A stretch of DNA of 64,000 bases from Gentiana macrophylla (Eukaryota > Streptophyta > Magnoliopsida > Gentianales > Gentianaceae): assembly GCA_026214975.1 (NCBI GenBank), contig CM047810.1, positions 33,357,255 to 33,421,254 of the forward strand, given 5' to 3'. Positions within the stretch are counted from its first letter, which is position 1. Every line of letters starts with the position of its first letter. The position numbers were made by a program, and so were the translations under genes. Below, one piece after another: positions 21,684 to 34,412 of the stretch. The notes under the pieces were generated by a model, which worked only from the letters and a program-made list of their open reading frames with translations, had not been told where the DNA came from and searched no databases.

Positions 21684-23582
21684 TCAATATTTAGTAATCA
21701 CCACATTAAACACGACGTGATTTTCTATAGGTTGATCAATGACTTCAAATCTGCATTCATCTCCCGCATTTAGGTCATTGTCCGTAATGAAATCATTCAA
21801 CCCGCTTAAACGAACTTTTTGATTTACCATATAGTCAATTCTAGCAGGCCATGATTCCCCTGTGGCAATTCGTAGTTCCACGGTCTTGTTTTGCAACATG
21901 TCGTTTGTTCTAGCAAACACCTTTGGAATATGCTACAAATCACAAACAAATTTAAATACTGTTTCAAAATGGGGAAAAAAGATCAAACAAGAAAACAACT
22001 AAAAATATTTTAAATATCTCACCACATAATAACAACCATGTGAAAATACCCAGTTTGGCAACGTCATCTGAAAATGGGGAGTTTGATGTCTAGCAATATT
22101 CAGTTATATACAAGTAAATATAAGTCCGTTTATGTGTATATAACTGAAAAACCAATATACACACTAGAAGAGAAATTTTTCGTTTCGTTGTGTTGTGTTG
22201 TGACAGAGGCGGGGTAATAAGAGAAGATTGTTTTCACCAGCGTCATAGAATATTTGATGATGACGAGGGAGATCAGATGCTGACAGAGCCAACAGAACAA
22301 ATCTTATACTTTCGATCTAACGGATGCCTCACTTCCGGCTGAGGCTTTACCAAGCTGCTGAGAACGGAAAAGATGCTCTATTGAAAGGCACTAATGAAAA
22401 TTCTACGAGCTACCTACCAGGAGCCCCAATACAAAGCCTGGAGATTAGGCATGACACAGCGGATCAGAAGGATTCGAAAACACCCTAGGGATGCATGCAT
22501 TTCTAAGAACCTCATCAGGTCGAGGCGTAACACCATAGAATAGGTCAAGAATTTTGTTGTTTTGGAAATTTTTCAAACAACATTTATTTGTCGTTTGTTT
22601 CTCATTTTTAAATTCAATTTTTTTTATATTAAATTAGGGCATTTTCATTGTGATTGCCCGTTATTAGAATGTTATTTGAAAACTCAAGTTGTATCAAACT
22701 ACATATTTCAAAAATAACTAAGGCATGGAACATGAAAGGAAATTATACTACTAAATTTCGAAACAACTTATAACATACATACAATATCATATAATCGAAC
22801 TATGTACATTATCATTTCTACATTATCATTTCTAATAATAACAATGTCACTATAATTACATTAATGCATATCATTCTAAAAAAATTCTAAATTATCAAAT
22901 AATCAACATAAATACAATATCAAAATTTCTACAACGTCATTATTTGTACAACATCAAGATTTCTACAAATTTTCCAATACAAATTTTCCAATCATATAAT
23001 CCAAATAATTACAATATCAAAATTTCTACAACGTCATTATTTGTACAACATCAACATTTCTACAAATTTTCCAATACAAATTTTCCAGTCAAATAACCAA
23101 AATAATTACAATATCAAAATTTCTACATCGTCAAGCTTTCTACAACATCAACATTTCTACAAATTTCCCAATATAAATAATTCGAAATGTCCAATATCTT
23201 ATAACCATAATTTCTACAATATCAAAAATTGTACAATATCATTACTACAATTTCCTATCTTATAATCTTAAATTCTACAATATAAAACATTATGCAATAT
23301 CAAAAATTTTACAATATCATTACTACAAAATTTATAAAATTAACTCATAATTTCATTACTACAAAATGTTTATATCATTACTACATAAACATACTATATC
23401 ACGATTTCGAAACCAAAATTTCAATAACATTATTATATCACAATATCGATAACATTACAATATCAAAATTTGAAATAAAAAGTTGCAATTCATTATAATT
23501 TAGGGGCAAATTCATCAAAATTAAACCTAATAAACTGTAAATAACTTACTAGAGGATATTCTTCTAAATTAATAACGGCCAT
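21684..23582 (-). CDS. B3 DNA-binding-domain protein carried by the MULE, three exons
   Basis: Exon 1 (23582-23550) encodes MAVINLEEYPL with donor CTA|GTAAGT. Exon 2 (22067-22023) begins after CCCCATTTTCAG and encodes MTLPNWVFSHGCYYV with donor GTG|GTGAGA. Exon 3 (21932-21684) follows GATTTGTAG and encodes HIPKVFAR through VVFNVVITKY and a stop. All joints keep frame, giving 108 residues. The order IPKVFA, ELRIATGESWPARI, LNDFITDNDLNAGDECRFEVI and a last VVFNVVI strand matches a single plant B3 domain (REM-like), a DNA-binding fold of transcription factors. Nothing is fused to it. It lies wholly inside the MULE, with exon 1 in the right arm. It may be a captured host gene or a cargo gene of this MULE family. 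The splice model is inferred from sequence alone. Confidence 0.65.
22914..23190. repeat. 97-bp tandem repeat, nearly three copies
   Basis: Units start at 22914, 23011 and 23108 with ACAATATCAAAATTTCTACA. Within each unit a shorter TTTCTACAACATCAA motif recurs. They occur only in the right arm of the MULE and partly explain why the two arms differ in length. Confidence 0.85.
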
Positions 23583-24084
23583 TGTTGTATGAAGCTTCAA
23601 TCCACTCCCGGTTCCAATTCCACGCGATGTAAACTAACCCGTGTCAAACACCTTCTTGCCCGTGATATCTAATTCCTTCCACGTGAAATTAGTCAACAGA
23701 TGTGGGGATAGGGATGTGGGGCTGTGCATTTTTTTTTTTTGCTGTGTGGGGGCGATTTTTTTTCAGATAAAAAGTGAGGAAGAAGAAGAGAAAGGGCTCT
23801 GTTTTGTTTCAAAATTTCCACGGGACCGTGGAATTTTTCCACGTTGCGTTTCCTTTTCCACGTGGCCCTCATTTAAAATTCCCCCAGGTCACGTGGAATT
23901 ACAACTTTTTCCACCATTTGAATTTCCACGTGAACCATTCCTATTCCACGCCATCTGGTGGAAAATTGTCACGATCCCGTGGAATAGGCACGGCCTACTT
24001 GAAAAAAAATGTCAGGCCTGAACAGACCTGACTTGAAATATGGGTGTCTACAGTGACCTGAATGTATATTTTCTCACAAATAAC

Positions 24085-24656
24085 AATCCAAGCTTCTCAT
24101 CTACGGCTCTTTGATCTTTTCGAACTGAATTTTTATCTGATATGGTGAGGATAAGAGGAAAAAGAGAGGAAGTTTCCAAGGCTCAGATGGCTAAAATTTT
24201 ATGGACTACAATTTCAAATGCAACGGCTACTTCCTAAGTTCAGGCTGCTGCAAACTCTAGCTATATAAGATCTATCAACAGAGTAAGAGAGGGATAATGT
24301 TTTTCGTGCCAAATATAAGGCATTTTTTACACTCTCTGAACTCTTGAATCTGGCTTTCATTAAAACTAATTGGAGTTATACTGAAATCAACTAAGGCATA
24401 TCATGTTTCTGTTAGTCTGTCTGTTATAGCTTGTTACTAAGCTAGTTTGAGATTTAGATTTAAGTCTCAATCTTCTGTTTTTAGAGGAACTTTATAGGGA
24501 TCATTAGCATAGTTGTGATCATTTAAGAAGTTTATAATCCAGCTCAATTCAACTACAATGTACAATCATAGTATTTACTCTATTGTTTGGGTGGATTCAG
24601 GCATTTGCTTAGCAATCAAGCTCAAGCTTAGTGATTTCTTTGAGTTGAAACTCTTA
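24085..24656 (+). other. Continuation of the split Copia LTR
   Basis: Joins 19223 across the MULE target duplication. It contains a TATA-like box at about 24261. No open frame of note. Confidence 0.4.
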
Positions 24657-24985
24657 GGCTCCGTTTGTTTTGGGTTGTAGTTTTTTTGAGTTTTTTTGGG
24701 AGTTTTTTTTAGATAAAGTGATTGAAGTAATGATTAAAAAGTTGATAGGGTAAAATAAAGTAGAATAATGATTTGTGTAGATTATGAAATGATTGGTGAA
24801 ATAAAGTAGAATAATGAATAAAATAATGGTAAAAAATGTAATAAAGTTGATAAAGTGAAATGATGAGAGATGATTTAATATTTTTTTATTTGTAGTTGAA
24901 GATTTGATTGGTGTGAGAATTGTAAGAAATGATTGGTGATGTGATAGAAAAAAAACTCTAAAAAAAACATCTTGCAAAACAAACA
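24657..24985. mobile_element. Tourist-like (PIF/Harbinger) MITE
   Basis: Ends GGCTCCGTTTGTTTTG and CAAAACAAACAC are inverted, each next to TTA (part of a possible CTTA duplication). The interior is a T/A-rich foldback with GATGATTGG motifs on one strand. TTA targets and a GGxxCxGTTTG start are typical of Tourist elements. The exact right end is uncertain by a few bases. Confidence 0.7.
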
Positions 24986-26657
24986 CTTAGTGTAACATTG
25001 GTATCTTGTGAAATAACATAATCCGGCTAAAGGGAGGTTTAAAATCCAAGGTCACACTTGATACATGATTGACTGCAAGTTGTTTTTTCATACATCTCGT
25101 TGCAACCTATCTAAACACTTGTGTCCTATATTTCTTCACTTTTATACTATTCATATGAATCTTCATAATGTTTACTTTATGCTATATTGTTTTTGTCCAA
25201 CACATATAAGCATTTAAATATTAAAAGTTCACCATAACTTGCAAGTGTTACTGCATTTGATCAACTTGTCAATGCATTGTATTGTCTGATCTATTTGAGT
25301 TTATCCAAGTCAATTTTCATTATATTGTATCAATATCTGACAAGTGTTAAACTTACATCTTATCCACACCTAACCACTTGATCTTAGATCTAACCATATA
25401 CATTGTGGGTAAGAATAGTTACACACTTATCTGTGAAAGATAAACTTTGAGGGACATATTTAGGAAGTTTTTGGTCAAATCCTTTCACCCCCATCTGGTT
25501 ATTGTACTGGACCTAAATTTTCTATGAATTGTTATCAAAGTGTTGGTTATTTGTTCTTAACTATTTGATACATATTGGTGTTGAAATAGTGTCCTAAACC
25601 CAATCAGGTTGGACCGGATCCGACCAGGTCGAATCATTTCTACTATTTCGTTATGTTTATACATATGATAAATGTCTTTTCTGTTATTATATATTTTTTC
25701 GTTTAACTGACCAATTATGATATTGTATATATGATAACGTCCCTAATGTCAAACTGTGAAACAGAAATCATATAGTGATTATGGTTAATGAGATCTCGAT
25801 TCACTTAAAAGGTTTGATACTTAAATGTCTCTAGTCGTATGTGCTATTAAACAGGACATTAATTGTACGATTAGACTAGCACGTATTAGATTTTTTCTAT
25901 CTTATTGAAGATAGGGATAGATCTCGTCTATCAAAGTGTATGGACACTTGGACAGTATGTGGATGTGTATTAGAGAATGCGTACGTTAGACCGACCCACT
26001 TACTTTATTAAGTGTCGTACTATGTGGCGGTTGTGTAATTATCCTAAGACCGGAGTCTTCATGACATCACGGTGTGGATTGTCATGCTTTGACACTATTG
26101 AGGTTTCCCTTAGCCACGGGGCGATCACGCGGTAGTGATTGGGTATGATACTGAAGCATGCGTAGGATTCATGTTGCTCGTCCGGAAATCGCGTATCCTA
26201 TGAATATGAGTAAATATCCGAAAGGGCCTTCTTATAAGGACTGTCTTACTCTCGTGAATCTTTGCAAAGTGGAAGTAAATGAGTTACTTCGAGAGAGCAT
26301 GATAACCAGATTATAGGATACGGTCGTTAATGTATTAACACTCAAGATACGACCGTATGAATGTTGTGTTGAAATAGTGTCCTAAACCCAATCGGGTTGG
26401 ACTGGATCTGACCAGGTCGGATCATTTCTACTATTTCTTTATGATTATACATATATAATAAATGGTTTTTCTGTTGTCATATATTTGTTCTTTTAAAGAA
26501 CCAATTATGAATTGTTATATGATAACGTCCTTAGTATTAAACCGTGATTGAGAAACCATGATAGGCGATTATGGTTGATGAGATCTCTAATCACTTTAAT
26601 AAGTTTGATACTTAAATGTCTCTAGGCTTATGTACTATTAAATAGGGCATTGATAGT

Positions 26658-28982
26658 TGACAGACCTAAACCTAACCTTGGAAACGGCGCCAGAAAGCTG
26701 ACGGACATTACCTAGGCTATACAGATCCTAACCGGCAGTGTACCGGGTCAAATTGTAGCTCTAGTCCGGTGAGTCAGGTCGTATTCCTCAGGGAAAACAT
26801 GGTAATTCTTTTAAGTGGGGTTAAACACCAAGAAGCTATTATTAACTCGATCTAAGTCGCAGTTTTTACTTTTTCCTGGGTTAGATTATGTTAGTAGTTA
26901 GATTGTTAGAGTTAGATGTTAGTAAAACAAGTAAATAAATACAAATAGATATATAGATATATTTTTGGATCTAGCCAAGAATACTTTCTTGAATCAATAT
27001 CTTTTAGTAGAAATAAATGAGACAGATCTTCCTTTATTCAAGGTGTAAATTATATATGAATCGGTGTACTCTAAGCTAGACAACTCCTCCTCACACGAGC
27101 GTATGAAATCGTCATATGTCCATTGCATCGACCCAAGGTCCACAATCATTACGGTTTTTACAAGCAGTCCCGAGTACAAATCTACCTTTAGATAAAAGAG
27201 TCATTCCGTTCGTCAAGCGGTCAATTTTATTTAAAAGACTCCGGTTGTCAAAGCCGAACGATTCAACTTTCCGGTTTAAGTTTCAATTAAAGCGATGATT
27301 TAACATTATTACGATCTCGAGTACAAATGTCAATAAAATTTATCTTTCCCAAGACAAACGCGCCGGGTAGAAGCGGGTTCCGTTGTCACGTTTTCACTCG
27401 GCCAATTTTACCCTCCGGTCTTTCAATTTTAACGTTTCATTAAGCGCAGAGAAGAAAGAGATTCATCATAATTGATTTTAATCATTATTACCAGAGTCGA
27501 TCATTCATTTTACCAAAAGATTAACTAATTGATTCATATCTTGGCTTTAGATATATTTTTAGTTTAATATCATATATAAATAGAAATAGAAATAATAAAC
27601 ATAACAATTTTAGAATATATTACGGTTATGACTATCGAATCGAAGTCGTTTCCACGGATCTAACATGCCAAAGCTTGAAATCAACAATCTTCGATAATTA
27701 TTCCGCCATTACAACGATATTATAACCATTTTATTTATATATGTGAAAAACATATATACATACATACATGTACATATATATGTATATATACGGGCCCCAA
27801 AATAAAATAAAAAGAGAAAAGAGATGAAAAAGATCTAACATATATATACATATATAGACATATATATATATATATATATGTGTGTGATGTGTGTGTATAT
27901 ATATAAGTATATATATATATGTATCCTAAAAAAGAAAGAGCAGAGGGACGAGAGGAAAAGGGAAAGAAGGGGCAAGAGTCTCTGTTCTCTGATGCTCTGT
28001 ATATATAGCAAAATGGGGAGGCCGGATCGGGTCAGGAGAGGGCCGGACCGGTCCGGTGGTGATCAATTTGCACGCTGAGTCACCTGATTCTAGATCCTTC
28101 GGTTGTTTATTTATTGTAATAAAACTTCTAAAATTCATATCTTGAGTTGTAGACCTCCAAAAATTATGATTCAAACGTCAAAATTAAGCTCTCGGAAAAT
28201 TCTTCAACTTTCATGAAGGACAATTCTTTAGAAAACGCCTTTTTGATGGGCCATTCCCATTACGTGTCGTTTTGCGACATTTTCCTTAATACAAATCAAT
28301 TAGCCACTTGACCACCATTTGAGTTGTAGAAGTCCGATTGACTTGATTCAAAATCCATTGGAAATCTTTCTTGAAGATATACAACTTTTATTAAGGAAAC
28401 TTCTTCAGAAAATGTCGTTTTGATGAGCCATTCATTATGTACAAGTGTCGTTTTGGGATTTTCGCTAATACTGAATCGATTAGTCAATTGACCATAACTT
28501 GAGTTGTAGACCTCTAATTGATGTAATTCAAAGTGCGTTGGAAAGCTTATGTGAAGATCTACAACTTTTATTAAGAAGTCATCCCCTGAAAATGCCTCTA
28601 AGCTGGGTCAAATCTCCGTCGAAAATATGTAACGATTTAAGTACTTAGAAAATTTGCTCCGTTGAACTTATAAACTTGTGGCACCTTCTTCTAACCTTAA
28701 CATACCTCCTTTAAGGCTCAAAACATGTCGTTACGTAGGATTTTGGTCCACTTATGATCCTGCAATGAACCACCAAAATACCAAACGTAAATCCGACACG
28801 ACACACCGGTTACTAAACCGGTACAAAAACTAATAAAAATACGATAATTTATATAATAACTACTACTTATACATTTGAATAAAACTTAGTAATTTTGACT
28901 TGATTTGATGTAATAATGCTCAAAATGGTATCAGAAATGGGGCGAAATATCATAAAAACGATCATAAATTTATCTCTCATCA
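26658..28982. mobile_element. LTR-derived insertion D nested in LTR B
   Basis: A 2325-bp insertion starting TGACAGACC and ending CTCTCATCA, with the 5-bp target duplication ATAGT (26653-26657 and 28983-28987). The uninterrupted site can be read in the other LTR copies (for example at 49880). It has no coding region and is probably a solo LTR of a different retrotransposon family. TGGCGCCGTTTCC (minus strand, near its left end) recalls Ty3/Gypsy primer sites. It contains TA/CA microsatellites (27757-27925) and tandem repeats at 28137-28610. Confidence 0.85.
28137..28610. repeat. About 180-bp tandem repeat, 2.6 copies
   Basis: Units begin near 28140, 28319 and 28499 with TTGAGTTGTAGAxxTCC and contain ACAACTTTTATTAAG and TTTTGATGxGCCATTC. 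They lie within insertion D. Confidence 0.8.
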
Positions 28983-31715
28983 ATAGTACAAACAGACTAG
29001 CAAGTATTAGATGTCTTCTGTCTTTAAGGGCAGGGATAGATTTCGTCTATCGAAGTGTAGAGACACTTGGACTGTATGCGGATGTGTATTAGAGAATGCG
29101 TACGTTAGACTGACCCACTTACACTGTTAAGTGTCACACTATGTGACGGTTGTGTAATTATCCTTAGGACCGGAGTCTGCATGGCATCACGGTGTGGATT
29201 GTCATGCTTTGACACTATTGAGGTTTTCCTTAGCCATGGGGCGATCATGCGGTAGTGATTGGGTATGATACTGAAGCATGCAGAGTATACATGTTAGGTC
29301 GTCTGGGAATCGCGTACCCTATGAGTCAGAGTGAATATCCGAAATGGCCTTCCAATAAGGAATGTTTAGCTCTCGTGAATCTTTGCAAACTGGGAGTAAA
29401 TGAGTTATTCCGAGAGAGCTTGATATCCAGATTATGGGATACATCAAGATACGATCTTATGGATATTACTACAGCGATATGATTCTACTTACACGCTAAC
29501 CGAGCACATGAAAGGTTGTAGTCATTGCGTATTGACTCTTCCGATGATTGGGGGTCATGGACGTGTTGCTAGACGCTATCCGTGATGGTTAGATGTGAAG
29601 GGCATTTTCGTAATTCCGCCTTATGTCTATGGCCAACATATTAGGAAGCCTATCGGGTCACACATATATGAACATCAAGTCGGATTAAAATATGGTTATA
29701 GTTGATAACCAAATAAGGAAAGAATTTATCTCATACTATAAAGGTTATAGTGGTAAATTAATATGTGGGTATTTATTTATTATGAATAAATATAATACAA
29801 GATATTAATTATGTTGATTAATTAAATATGTATATAGATACATATATTTTGATATATATATATATATATGTATATATGATATACATGTATTTTGCAAATT
29901 AATTAATCATAGAATTATATTAATTAAAGAATTTTCCGGAAGCCAATTAATGGCTAAAGGGGCGCAGATTTTAAGTGTATTCTATACACTTGGATTGTGC
30001 AATTTAATTAATAAGATTACCATAATATTAATATTGGATATTAATTGATTTTTGGAAAATAGAATTATGGTAATAAGATAAAATATTCAATATAAGATAT
30101 TGGCAATATCTAGATTTATTTATTATGAGAAATTAAAATAAAAGAGATGAATCAATCAAATGTATTTTCCTTATTTTATTAAAAAAATGTTTTCTTTCTG
30201 ATCAATCTACCAGAAGCTAATCCCAATCAGTTGGGAAGACTAGAGGGGCGCAGGTCACCCTATATAAATGGAGGCTTGGCTAGCTCTTTTGTACACCATA
30301 ATTCCAAGAGCTAATTATTCTTGTGAAAAATAAGAGAGCTTCTTAGAGAGATTATAGAGAGAGAAAATGTCGACTTAGCAGTCGAGTTTTTCTAGTAGAA
30401 ATCCTTGGCGAGATTCCGGCGAGGTGCTCGTGTGGATTACTGGTAGAGGCCGGACACGTGGACGGCTCGCACACATCTACTCCTACCGGACGGTCAAAGC
30501 GTCGATCTTTTAGATCAACCAAAGTAGTATTACCATCCCTTCTCTTATATGTTTATTGTTTAAACGAAGTCGATCCTGGTTTGGGAAATAAAATTTTGAA
30601 ATTCCGCTGCGCTACTCGATTGATTTCCTTACATGTTGTAACAACGATAGGATTATATTTACACGGTAACCATTTCACATGAAAGGTAGTAGTCATTGCA
30701 TTTGACTCTTCCGATGATTGGGGGTCATGGCATGTTGCTAGACGCTATCCATGATCGTTAGGTATGAAGGGCATTTTCGTAATTGCACTTTGTGTTTACG
30801 GCCAACATATTCGGAACTCTATCGGGTCATACACATAAGAACATCTAGCCAGATTAAAATGCGGTTATAGCGATAACCAAATAAGGAAAATTTTATCTCT
30901 CGGCTATAAAGTGTTGTAGTGATAAATTAATATGGTGGTATTTATTTATTATGAATAAATATAATACGAGATATTAATTATATTGATTAATTAAAGAATA
31001 TTCCGGATGCTAATTTATTGGTACATGGGGCGTAGATATTGAGTGTATAAGATACAGTTGGATTGTGCAATTTAATTAATGATATTACCATATATTAGAT
31101 ATTAATATATTTATGAAAAATAGATTTATGGTAATAAGATAAAGATAGTCAATATTAGATATTGACAATATCTTGGATATATTTAATATGAGATATTAAA
31201 TTAAATGAGATAAATCTAGAATATTTATTTTCCTTATTTTATTAGCAATTGTTTTTCTTTCTCCTCTATCCAATAGGAAGCTTCTCCCAATAGGATTGGG
31301 ACTACATTGGGGCGCCACTTACACTATAAATATAGTGTGGGTCTCAAGTTCTTTTGTATCACAATTGCAAGTCTTATTTTCTACTAGAAAATTAAGAGAG
31401 CTTCAAGAGAGAGAGTTTTGGGAGAAAGAAAAATGCGGCCTAGCAGTTGACTTATTCCGGTAGAAATCCAATGGTGGATTCCGGCGGGTTGTTCGTGTGG
31501 ATCAACGGTAGAGGCCGAACGCTTGGGCGGCTTCGTGCAGAAACTACAATCGTAGACAAAGCGTCGATCTATTTTAGATCATCCAAGGTAGTTCTTTCAT
31601 CTACTTCTTTTATGATTGTTGTTTAAACGAAATCGATCTTGGTTAAAAAAGGAAATAAAATTTTAAATTCCACTGCGTTCCCGCGCGTAGATTTCCTAAC
31701 AATTGGTTGTTGAGA

Positions 31716-33285
31716 ATGACTTCAATGACTTTCACAAAGCCTAACAAAGACATGTCTTGTATGAGACCATCATACTTTTCTGGAAATCACTATACTCATT
31801 GGAAAAGGGCAATGAGATTACACATGGAATCTCTTGATATTTTTGTAAGTCATTGAGGATGGCCCTTTCATCCTAATGAAAACCAAGATAACTGGAGATG
31901 TGGTTGAGTCTATACCTAAGACAAGACAAGAATGAGAAGAGGCTGACAAAAAGAAAGTCTTTATGAATTCAAAATCCATGACCATTCTGAAAAATGCCTC
32001 GAGTAATGAAAAGGCTTGATATGTTTCACTATATAGCTTTGCCAAAGAAATTTGGTCAAATCTAGCAATGAACAATTAGGGAAGAAGCAGAGTAAAGGAA
32101 TCCAAGATTAACATCTTGATGCATTCCTATGAGCTATATAAGATGATACCTAATGAATTCAACTGTGAAATGAATGCGAGAAAAGGTTAAAAGCTTTTGA
32201 TAAGCTTTTCCCCTGAATGGGATGCAAAGACCAATGCAATACAACAATTAAAATATCTTTCTATCCTTGAAAATGATGAGCTTATTGATTCACCATTGGT
32301 CAATGAATTGACCTTGAATGAAAGGGAGTTTGTGAAAAAGGAATCTAAGAATCTTGCTTTGCAGATTGTGAAGGAAAGCTGCTCAACTGAGACTATAATG
32401 GATGCAAAATCACTTAACAATGATGATGAGATGACTGAGGAACACACACTGTTGGTCAAGAACTTTAAACAATTTGCAAAGAGGGCTTTCAGTCATAACA
32501 AGAGAAGAAATTAGACACCAGACCAGTACAAAGGTAAACCTGGTACTGGATGCTTTAAATATAACAAATTTGGTCACTATGCATGTGTTTAGACTGAGAA
32601 TAAATATGGTTATGTGTCTAAGGAGCATAAGAATAAGATACTTGTTGTTAAGTCCTCATAGGGTGATTCGTCCACTAATGAAGAGGATTCTGATGAATAT
32701 TAAATGAAATGTTTGTTGGCGTACACTCATGATGAAAACTCAGATTATGATGAAGGTTATCATGACATTGATGCTAACATTAATGTTGAGATTGATGCTA
32801 CAATCAATGGTGAGGATGATGTACTTTTTTATCTTTATGATTCCAAATAAAAATATTATTTGAAATGTTTGAGGTTTTTGTAGCTATGGGTCATTAGTTA
32901 GAATGTCACACTCAAAGCTAAAAATAATCAGCTGAAAGCTAAAAATGTAAACTGGTTGATGAATTATCAACAATGACAAAGAGTGTTGACTAATGTTGCA
33001 ACTGATTCACAGTTCTTAATGAATGGTTTGCAAGCTGAAATTGATTCTCTTAAGAAGAAGAGCACTAATCCTGAAATGACTATTCTCAAATTCGATAATA
33101 CTACTAAAAACTTGATCAACCTATCAATCATTCTCATAGTCAAGAGAGGTTTAACCTGTGTGGAAACTACAAACTTTGGTTTACAACTAAAAGATATTAC
33201 TTTTCTCTCAAGTGCTTCAAAAGAACCATACAAACCTGAATTCACTCACAAAGACCCTTACTAACCACCGTACAATTTGAGTTTT
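31716..33285 (+). pseudogene. Copia gag remnant
   Basis: From an ATG at 31716 the frame reads RPSYFSGNHYTHWKRAMRL, the typical start of Copia gag. Further on come SFSPEWDAKTNAIQQLKYL, LALQIVKES and a zinc-knuckle-like GCFKYNKFGHYACV, then acidic sequence. Stops and frameshifts are frequent (after about 45 codons and in the zinc-knuckle region), so no full protein can be made. The reading is cut at 33285 by the TRIM element and resumes at 35260. It belongs to the old Copia element whose probable 5' LTR lies at 18656-25530. Confidence 0.75.
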
Positions 33286-34132
33286 TGATGCGAAACCGCC
33301 CGGAGGAAGGCTTCGGATCTAATGAATTACTTAGGATCGTGGATTTGAGGTATTTGGAATAGGTCCTTGACACAACCACAACCTGTGTGGAGGCACCTTG
33401 GAATCAATAAGCTCCTCGACACAGCTACAACCTGTGTGAAAGCACCTTGAAATAATGAGCTCCTCGACACAATCTCAACTCGTGAGAAGGCACCTTGGAA
33501 TAGCACCTCGACACTTAGAAAACTTGTCTCTAAGCACCTTGGTATATTGGATACCCACAAGGGTTGCTCGGGCCCTTGATAATCCGGTTTTGAAAACTCT
33601 ATCCAGAGAATTCACACAACACTAATCCAAGTGAAGAAAATATATTTTATATTGAGCAAAAAGCTGAATTTTCAAATTACAAATACAAGGACTATTTATA
33701 GGAAATTAAGTACATGAATTCATAATAATAAGATGAAAAGTTTATCCTAAATTAAATGCATATTGGCACATCCAAGGAGCTTCATCCAGGTTCAATGTAT
33801 CTTCTTTATATTCTCCAGTTTTTGTCCCGCAGCTGTTTATGCCATTTTGACCATTATAACTTATTCAAATGAAGATGACCCCTTGACGAAAGTTGAAGAT
33901 CAGGTTTTCGACTATGCAATTCATATGTGGATCATCAATTTTGGATAAGTAAAGCTCCTGATCCGATCCAATAAAGAAGACTGTTCACTAAGTAAAGCTC
34001 CAAAATGTGGCACCAATAATATCCTCAAAATCAGCCCGTATTTTATAATTAATATATTATATTATTACTTAGATAATACTATATATAAGAATACTTAAAA
34101 GTGAGATATGTGATGGATCCTGATTCACATCA
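33286..34132 (-). repeat. 3' LTR of the TRIM
   Basis: 847 bp, differing from the other LTR at roughly 15-20 positions by eye, which suggests a moderately old insertion. Confidence 0.93.
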
Positions 34133-34324
34133 TACTCTCCCTCTTCGAAAGGATTCGTCCTCGAATCCACCAGGGTCGAATATGAATGTTGGCCATACAC
34201 ACCGAATAATTCGAACATAGAAACCATCCAACACAAAGAAAATGATGAACAATGCCGCCATCATCCTTGCAAACATTGTAATCTTCTCATTGATCCTTTG
34301 CACATCTTCATTATGTCCAGCCAT
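34130..34324 (-). other. Small open frame in the TRIM internal region
   Basis: 64 codons starting MAGHNEDVQRINEKI, with one hydrophobic segment (MMAALFIIFFVLDGFYV) and a charged tail ending DESFRRGRV. It overlaps the polypurine tract and the LTR edge. It is probably fortuitous or a relic of an ancestral coding region. I recognise no family. Confidence 0.3.
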
Positions 34325-34412
34325 TTTTTGTTCAAAGTTTGTTTTTTTTTTGTTTTTGAAGAAAATATGAAGGGATATAATACCGTCAATCCGCCTTGGC
34401 TCTGATACCAAA

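Larger units (their letters stand above)
19224..24075. mobile_element. 4852-bp Mutator-like element with long inverted arms and a B3 gene
   Basis: The ends GAGAAAATATACATTCAGG and CCTGAATGTATATTTTCTC are exact inverted repeats, flanked by the perfect 9-bp direct repeat ACAAATAAC (19215-19223 and 24076-24084), which is the Mutator target length. The outer about 280 bp of each end are inverted copies. After an unmatched stretch, a second inverted block (about 19900-20690 versus 22175-22960) follows, so most of the element can fold back. The centre holds a plus-strand transposase-N-like remnant (21109) and a minus-strand three-exon B3-domain gene (exon 1 in the right arm). No DDE transposase domain was found, so it needs help to move. 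Confidence 0.93.
18656..25530 (+). mobile_element. Probable 5' LTR of an old Copia element, split by insertions
   Basis: The sequence starting TGTTGAGTATTGATC (18656) continues, once the 4852-bp MULE (19224-24075) and the Tourist MITE (24657-24985) are removed, to about 25530. There a degraded tRNA-Met-type primer site (TGTTATCAAAGTG) is followed by a leader and a Copia gag start at 31716. A TATA-like CTATATAAGATC at about 24261 fits an LTR promoter. Net length would be about 1.7 kb. No matching 3' LTR is in the window, so the LTR call rests on position and motifs only. Confidence 0.4.
26367..30633 (+). mobile_element. Solo Copia LTR B nested in LTR A
   Basis: The same LTR family inserted into LTR A with the 5-bp duplication TGTTG (26362-26366 and 30634-30638). 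It begins TGTTGAAATAG and ends TTTCCTTACA. With its own nested insertion removed its length is about 1937 bp, the same as the solo LTR at 57054. A promoter-like CCTATATAAATGGAGG lies at about 30259. Confidence 0.93.
25579..31701 (+). mobile_element. Solo Copia LTR A, outer shell of a three-level nest
   Basis: Starts TGTTGAAATAGTGTCC, ends GATTTCCTAACA, and is flanked by the 5-bp direct repeat ATTGG (25574-25578 and 31702-31706). With the nested solo LTR B (26367-30633) removed, about 1.85 kb remains, close to the other copies of this LTR family in the window. TATA (CACTATAAATATAGTG near 31323) and GAGAGAG leader sequences are visible. There is no internal coding region, as expected after LTR-LTR recombination. 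Confidence 0.93.

Noticed and set aside
29255..29482. 75-codon frame beginning MIGYDTEACRVYML (similar frame at 57607)
   Set aside because: It lies inside copies of the Copia LTR and is not conserved as a frame among them.
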